Source of the DNA: Deltaproteobacteria bacterium
Lineage (GTDB): Bacteria > Myxococcota_A > JAADFL01
DNA length: 19,353 bases
Assembly: GCA_013152945.1 (NCBI GenBank)
Contig: JAADFL010000135.1
Location: 1-19,353, forward strand
Direction: 5' to 3'
The position numbers and the translations under genes are program-made. Every line of letters starts with the position of its first letter. Position 1 is the stretch's first letter. This document shows, one piece after another, positions 15,002 through 19,353 of this stretch. Under the pieces are notes generated by a model, which saw only the letters and a list, made by a program, of their open reading frames with translations, made no database searches and was not told the origin of the DNA.

Positions 15002-18000
15002 ATGAGACCAATCATCATCTCGCTTCTCTTATCCCTGGCCCCGTCTTTTGCCGCAGCCCAGGATTATCCCGACTGTGCAGCAAATGCACTAATCGTCCTG
15101 GACCGTTCGTTCAGCATGAATGCCGAAATAGAAGGTAAGACCAAGCTGAACATAGCAAAGGACGCCATCAAGTTCATGGTCACCCAGTTCGACGGCCAGA
15201 TAATATTCGGTTTAATGGTCTACCCGGGCGACAACAGTTGCGGTGACGGTATCATGATCGCTGAAATGCCTGCAAAGGCCTCTGATATCGAAGCCGCTCT
15301 GGATGCCATTGATGCCAGGGGACAAACACCGATCCCGCAAGCCATGCAAGCTGCGAGAGATTACTTCATTTCTTACCTCCCTACAGATCCGGTGCCGCGG
15401 GCGAGTTATGTCATCCTGCTAACAGACGGAAAGAGCAATTGCGGCGGCGAAAATCCGAGCATACCCAGTGACCCTGTGCCGGCGGTGCAGGCTTTGAGGA
15501 ACACCAACGGCAACGATATAAAGACATATGTCATAGGTTTTGGTGACGGCGTGGACCCGCAACAGCTCACTGCAATAGCAAATGCCGGTGGAACCGGCTC
15601 GCCCTTCCTGGCAGACAATCAACAAAGCCTGGAATCCGCGCTTTCGCAGATCTTCAACTCGACACAGGCCGAGTTGTGCGACGGCTGGGACAACGACTGC
15701 GATACGGGCACAAAGGACGGTTCTCAAGATCCCATGTTGAACCAGAGCTGTGACACCGGACAACAAGGTCAGTGCGGAGCCGGCCACTACGAATGCCAAA
15801 ATGGAGGCCTGATATGTATCGCAGACATGACCGCCCAACCGGAGTTGTGTGACGGTAAGGACAGCGACTGCGATCCGACCAGCCCGGACGGGGCGGACGA
15901 GCCCAACTTGAACAAGCCGTGTGACACAGGAGAAAGCGGTATCTGTGCTGCAGGAAAATGGAAGTGTACATCCGGACACATGAGCTGTATTCCAAATCGG
16001 AACCCGGAGCGTGAAGTATGCGACAATGTGGACAATGACTGTAACCAAAACACTGCCGATGGGCAGGACGACCCAAAGATGGGAACCGACTGTGCCACCG
16101 GACTTCCAGGCATTTGTGCGGCGGGATCGTACACGGATTGCACTAACGGTAAACTCGTATGCACTTCGAAGCAATCACCTTCAACCGAGATATGCGACAA
16201 CTTGGACAATGACTGCGATCCAAATACGCCAGATGGTTCGGAAGATCCCGAATTGAACGGCACCTGCTCCACCGGAATGGGAGGAGTATGCGAGTCAGGG
16301 CACAAGGAGTGTGTAAACGGAGGCATGGTCTGCTACCCGGACAACCTGGGTTCAGCCGAACTTTGCAACAATCAGGACGACGACTGTGACGGCTCTACGA
16401 GCGACGATGGAACGGACGAACCCTGGTACAACCAATCATGTGACACAGGTGAATTCGGAAGGTGCAAAGACGGTAGGTATAAATGTGTAAACGGCGCCAA
16501 AGTATGTGTCAGGAGAAGAAACCCGAGGGCCGAGGTATGTAACGGCCAGGACGATGACTGCGATGGTGACTTGAGCGACGATGCCGACGACGACACCAGG
16601 ATTGGCAGGAACTGCAACACGGGTCTTCCCGGCATATGCAGTGCCGGAACATACACATCGTGCGTTTCAGGCCACCTGGTATGCGAACAAATCAACCAGC
16701 CCGAGCCGACCGACATGTGTGACGGCAGGGATGAAGATTGCAATCCCAATACGCCGGACGGCTCCAGCGAATCCTGGTTCATGCAGCCATGCGCGACAGG
16801 CATGGGCGGCACCTGCGAGGCCGGGACAGACCAGTGTATCGGAGGGCAAAGGCAGTGCATTCCGAACAATCTTGGTAATCCTGAATTGTGCAACGGCGAG
16901 GACGATGATTGCGATGGAGACACTTCGGATGACGGTGAAGATGACCCGGATATGAACAAAGACTGTGACACCGGTCTACCTGGCGTATGCCAACAGGGAA
17001 CATACACCAAGTGCACCAACGGCAAACTCGAATGCGAGCCCAAAACAGAGGCGAGTACGGAAGTTTGCGACGGCAAAGACAATGACTGCGATCCGGGAAC
17101 CGCAGACGGGGCACAGGATCCGATGATGGGGCAGGATTGCGATACAGGCAAGCCCGGTATTTGTGCGGCGGGCACGTACACGGCTTGTGAGAACGGCCAC
17201 ATGGTATGTTCTCAGAATGAACAACCGGGCGCCGAAGTTTGCGACGGCATTGACAACGACTGTGATCCGAGCACAAAAGACGGCGCTGATGACGCCATGA
17301 TCGGCCAGGCTTGCAAGACAGGTCTTGGGGGAGTTTGCGAGGATGGCAAATACAATTGTTCCGGCGGAAAGCTGGTATGCGTGGCCGACAACCTGGGTAA
17401 ACCCGATCTTTGCGATGGCGTGGACAACGACTGTAATCCCAACACACCGGACGGAACCGATGAACCCGATCTTAACAAGGTATGCGACACAGGCGAACCA
17501 GGCGTTTGTTCAGCGGGCAACAAGAAATGTGTATCCGGGAAGATGGTATGTATAAGAAACAATGATCCGAGCCTTGAAATTTGTGACGGCAAGGACAACG
17601 ACTGTGATCCGAAAACACAGGATGGTGCCCAGGATCCCAAGATGGGGCAGGATTGCGATACAGGCAAGCCGGGAGTATGCGGTCCCGGCACCTATACCAA
17701 GTGCGAAAACGGAAAGTTGGTGTGTACCCAGAAGGAACAGGCCGGGCCGGATCTCTGTGACGGTCTTGACAACGATTGCAATCCCAAGACAGCAGACGGA
17801 AAAGACGAGGCAGACCTTTACAAAGAGTGTGATACAGGGTTGCCGGGAGGCTGCAAAACAGGAAGGTTCGAATGTCGCGATGGAACCATGAGTTGCGAAT
17901 CCGTTTCCGAGATGGAGCTTGAGGTCTGTGACGGCATCGACAATGATTGCGACCCGGACACCGAAGACGGATCATGGGATCCGCTGATTGGCCAGGATTG

Positions 18001-19081
18001 TGATACCGGATTGCCCGGTATTTGTACTGTAGGCGTATACGTTGGATGTGTAAACGCTCACCTTGTGTGCCAGCAAAAGACCTTTCCTGAGCAGGAAATC
18101 TGTGACGGCCTCGACAATGATTGCGATCCTGATACGCCTGACGGCGCACAGGACTCCGAAGTCGGTAAATTTTGTACCACCGGAAAGGTTGGAGTTTGCG
18201 AAGCCGGGCACACGGTTTGTGACTCCGGGAGTATCTTCTGCGATCAATATATTCTGGAAAGTCCGGAAATATGCGACGGTCTTGACAACGATTGCGACGG
18301 ACACGTGGATGAAGGTGTCATCAATGCCTGCGGTTGGTGCGGCATGCGGCCCGACGAAGTCTGCGACGGCATTGACAACGATTGCGATGGAATTGCGGAT
18401 GAAGGAGATCTCTGTCCTGGCACTGAAACATGTATAAACGGTAAATGTGTCGAGACTTGCACAATGGGCGAATGTCCTGCAGGCCAAAAATGTGATTCCA
18501 ATGGCCACTGCATCGATGAACCGTGCGCGGATTACAATTGCCCGGAGGGAACCTATTGCAAGGCAGAAGGCGACAAGCCGGTGTGTATCGATCCATGTAA
18601 AGGAATATCTTGCAAGGATGGATGGGTCTGCCGAAATGGTGTTTGTATCCAACCCGACTGCTACTACGAAGGTTGTGAACAGGGAGAACGCTGTATAGAT
18701 GGTTCCTGCGTGCCGGATCCTTGCTACACCAAAGAGTGTAACCAGGGAGAATTTTGCAGGGACGGCGTGTGCGTACCAAGCTGTGCAGACGTTTCATGTG
18801 ATGATGGCAAGAAATGCGTAGACGGCTCTTGTGTGGACGACCCCTGTTTTGGAGCCGATTGTGAGGCGGGTGAGATCTGCAATCCCGCAACAGGGGAATG
18901 CGAAGGAGATCCGTGTGCGGGGATCTACTGCACCAACGGCAAGAAATGCGTGGACGGAGTTTGCGTGCACGATATATGTCACAACATCGAATGCCCGGAC
19001 GGACAGCGTTGTGACAACGGCCAATGTGTGAAAGATCTATGTCGGCAAGCTTTGCGACCCTGGATACTACTGCGATCCTGA
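15002..19081 (+). CDS. Giant secreted VWA-domain protein with MopE-type and EGF-like Cys repeats (frame broken near 3' end)
   Basis: 1359 residues as read, almost surely longer: the natural frame continues past a break near 19040 to the window edge. Signal peptide: MRPIIISLLLSLAPSFAAA, cleaved before QDYPDC. Residues ~27-215 are a von Willebrand A domain with an intact metal site: DRSFS (34-38), T109 in RGQTPIPQA and D142 in ILLTDGKS. From residue 224 come 15 full Cys/Asp repeats of ~58 aa of the pattern E(V/L)CDGxDNDCDPxTxDGxxDP...CDTGxxGxCxxGxYxxC.NGxxVC, then two short CDGxDNDCDG repeats, related to the MopE/MopE-like metal-binding family. Then ~21-residue EGF-like units (CxxGxxCxxGxCVxDPC). 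Start: GGAGG 6 nt upstream. VWA plus repeated Asp/Cys modules suggests a calcium-dependent adhesive or structural surface protein; ligand unknown. It is divergent from the glycosyltransferase operon. Confidence 0.88.
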   Translation: MRPIIISLLLSLAPSFAAAQDYPDCAANALIVLDRSFSMNAEIEGKTKLNIAKDAIKFMVTQFDGQIIFGLMVYPGDNSCGDGIMIAEMPAKASDIEAALDAIDARGQTPIPQAMQAARDYFISYLPTDPVPRASYVILLTDGKSNCGGENPSIPSDPVPAVQALRNTNGNDIKTYVIGFGDGVDPQQLTAIANAGGTGSPFLADNQQSLESALSQIFNSTQAELCDGWDNDCDTGTKDGSQDPMLNQSCDTGQQGQCGAGHYECQNGGLICIADMTAQPELCDGKDSDCDPTSPDGADEPNLNKPCDTGESGICAAGKWKCTSGHMSCIPNRNPEREVCDNVDNDCNQNTADGQDDPKMGTDCATGLPGICAAGSYTDCTNGKLVCTSKQSPSTEICDNLDNDCDPNTPDGSEDPELNGTCSTGMGGVCESGHKECVNGGMVCYPDNLGSAELCNNQDDDCDGSTSDDGTDEPWYNQSCDTGEFGRCKDGRYKCVNGAKVCVRRRNPRAEVCNGQDDDCDGDLSDDADDDTRIGRNCNTGLPGICSAGTYTSCVSGHLVCEQINQPEPTDMCDGRDEDCNPNTPDGSSESWFMQPCATGMGGTCEAGTDQCIGGQRQCIPNNLGNPELCNGEDDDCDGDTSDDGEDDPDMNKDCDTGLPGVCQQGTYTKCTNGKLECEPKTEASTEVCDGKDNDCDPGTADGAQDPMMGQDCDTGKPGICAAGTYTACENGHMVCSQNEQPGAEVCDGIDNDCDPSTKDGADDAMIGQACKTGLGGVCEDGKYNCSGGKLVCVADNLGKPDLCDGVDNDCNPNTPDGTDEPDLNKVCDTGEPGVCSAGNKKCVSGKMVCIRNNDPSLEICDGKDNDCDPKTQDGAQDPKMGQDCDTGKPGVCGPGTYTKCENGKLVCTQKEQAGPDLCDGLDNDCNPKTADGKDEADLYKECDTGLPGGCKTGRFECRDGTMSCESVSEMELEVCDGIDNDCDPDTEDGSWDPLIGQDCDTGLPGICTVGVYVGCVNAHLVCQQKTFPEQEICDGLDNDCDPDTPDGAQDSEVGKFCTTGKVGVCEAGHTVCDSGSIFCDQYILESPEICDGLDNDCDGHVDEGVINACGWCGMRPDEVCDGIDNDCDGIADEGDLCPGTETCINGKCVETCTMGECPAGQKCDSNGHCIDEPCADYNCPEGTYCKAEGDKPVCIDPCKGISCKDGWVCRNGVCIQPDCYYEGCEQGERCIDGSCVPDPCYTKECNQGEFCRDGVCVPSCADVSCDDGKKCVDGSCVDDPCFGADCEAGEICNPATGECEGDPCAGIYCTNGKKCVDGVCVHDICHNIECPDGQRCDNGQCVKDLCRQALRPWILLRS
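15671..18415 (+). repeat. Tandem MopE-type Cys/Asp protein repeats (15 long + 2 short)
   Basis: Fifteen long repeats fill 15671-18265 (about 173 nt each) and two short ones fill 18266-18415. Each begins with (E/D)(L/V/I/M)C(D/N)GxD(N/D)DC and has six to eight Cys. The long repeats fall into classes that recur mostly in the order A-B-C: A ends with a (D/N)NLGxx(E/D)LC join (repeats 4, 7, 10), B has RNxP (2, 5, 11), C has GxYTxC (3, 6, 8, 9, 12). A 30-bp identity recurs at 516 nt, exactly three repeats. Confidence 0.9.
17125..17670 (+). repeat. 30-bp identical segments spaced 516 nt apart
   Basis: Bases 17125-17154 and 17641-17670 are identical over 30 bp (both start GATGGGGCAGG and end GGCAAGCC) in repeats 9 and 12. 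The distance of 516 nt is 172 codons, i.e. three repeat units, and keeps the frame. This points to duplication of a three-repeat block. Confidence 0.85.
18416..19080 (+). repeat. EGF-like ~21-residue Cys repeats
   Basis: Nine units of the form C-x4-C-x2-G-x2-C-x2-G-x-C-(V/I)-x-(D)-(P/x)-C follow the MopE-type region (for example DPCYTKECNQGEFCRDGVCV and DPCAGIYCTNGKKCVDGVCV). A tenth (VGKLCDPGYYCDPDEGTC) is readable only after correcting the frame break at 19040. Units 2 and 7 carry short insertions (KAEGDKPVC, NPATGEC). Confidence 0.85.
19037..19043 (+). other. Frame break: probable loss of two bases (GT)
   Basis: The frame used from 15002 reads CVKDLC then RQALRPWILLRS and stops at 19081. 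The frame starting at GGC 19044 reads GKLCDPGYYCDPDEGTCKL, a proper EGF-like unit. Restoring TGTGTC in place of TGTC at 19040-19043 gives DLCVGKLC, with exactly four residues between the cysteines as in all other units. A 2-base loss in a GTGT-like spot explains it. Confidence 0.8.
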
Positions 19082-19353
19082 TGAGGGAACATGTAAACTT
19101 GCAGGCTCCGGAGACTCGGATACTGACACTGATACCGACACGGACACGGATATTGACACGGACACGGATACCGACACTGACACGGACACAGATACAGACA
19201 CAGACACTGACACGGACATCGACACTGACACGGATATCGACACTGACACGGATACCGATACTGACACGGACATCGACACTGACACGGATACCGATACTGA
19301 TACTGATGCAGACTCGGATGCAGATAGTGATACAGATGCGGATTCAGACGTAG
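19044..19353 (+). pseudogene. Displaced 3' part of the VWA/MopE-repeat gene: last EGF-like unit and Thr/Ser-Asp tail
   Basis: In the third frame, starting at 19044, 103 codons are open to the right edge. They give the tail of the last Cys unit (GKLCDPGYYCDPDEGTCKLAGSG) and then a long (Thr-Asp)n run with occasional Ile-Asp, Ser-Asp and Ala-Asp, ending in DADSDTDADSDV at the edge. There is no start or ribosome binding site for it alone, so it belongs to the gene at 15002. Whether this is a broken gene, a slippage variant or an assembly error cannot be told from one sequence. Confidence 0.75.
19113..19349 (+). repeat. Simple-sequence (GAC/GAT ACN) tract encoding (Thr-Asp)n
   Basis: About 240 bp of 6-bp units GACACx/GATACx with GACATC and GATGCA variants. 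Read in the proper frame it is an alternating Asp-Thr/Ser polymer, a linker or calcium-binding stalk type found in deltaproteobacterial surface proteins; the opposite strand reads as a meaningless Ser-Val polymer. Larger 18-36 bp blocks (GACACTGACACGGA-type) recur, so the tract should be unstable in length. Confidence 0.85.

Noticed and set aside
15671-18265. Possible CRISPR array because of regular repetition
   Set aside because: The repeats are ~173 nt, diverged and coding with a continuous frame and conserved Cys; there are no short identical repeats with unique spacers.
15419-18890. Long minus-strand open frames under the MopE-repeat gene
   Set aside because: They are antisense products of the repeated coding sequence (Cys/Asp codons read backwards), without start signals.
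19067-19285. Minus-strand frame encoding a Ser-Val polymer
   Set aside because: It is the reverse reading of the Thr-Asp simple-sequence tract.

Overview
The window looks like chromosomal DNA of a free-living Gram-negative bacterium of the deltaproteobacterial type (Myxococcota or Desulfobacterota-like, or a related uncultured lineage). The evidence is an outer-membrane barrel protein, an NtrC-class sigma-54 activator with a multi-membrane-span kinase, a SUMF1-fold exported protein, and a very large secreted VWA protein with MopE-type Cys/Asp repeats and a Thr-Asp tail. This placement is inferred from gene content only. The first 2.3 kb looks clearly richer in GC than the rest (judged by eye).

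Layout. 1-240 is the 3' end of hisD, open at the left edge. 343-762 (-) is a PIN-domain (VapC-like) toxin with only a possible in-frame trace of an antitoxin tail upstream. 976-2328 (-) is an exported SUMF1-fold protein. A 0.3-kb intergenic stretch leads to a good sigma70-type promoter (2633-2661) driving rpsP-khpA-rimM-trmD-rplS-X-yraN (2744-7335). rimM/trmD, rplS/X and X/yraN overlap by 4 nt. X, in the slot where many bacteria carry rnhB, encodes a membrane-anchored coiled-coil protein that looks like a YhaN/SMC-type ATPase with decayed ATP-binding motifs.

From 7381 to 14706 everything is on the minus strand. An outer-membrane beta-barrel gene (7381-8826) has its own promoter and a 12-bp direct repeat just upstream. 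Before it in transcription order lies a coupled three-gene operon: glycosyltransferase (12484-14706), multi-span GAF histidine kinase (10358-12487), NtrC-type regulator (8966-10354). The glycosyltransferase and kinase overlap by 4 nt next to an 8-base G run; one added G there would fuse them.

Divergently, from 15002 to the right edge, runs a secreted VWA protein with about 15 full MopE-type repeats (~58 aa each) arranged largely in groups of three, two short repeats, nine to ten ~21-aa EGF-like Cys repeats and a (Thr/Ser-Asp)n tail. The last two parts are separated by a frame break near 19040, best explained by loss of two bases.

How they fit together: the left part is housekeeping (histidine synthesis, ribosome and tRNA maturation). 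The right part is a surface/envelope module: a two-component system linked to a sugar transferase, facing a giant surface protein gene. Joint control of these is inference.
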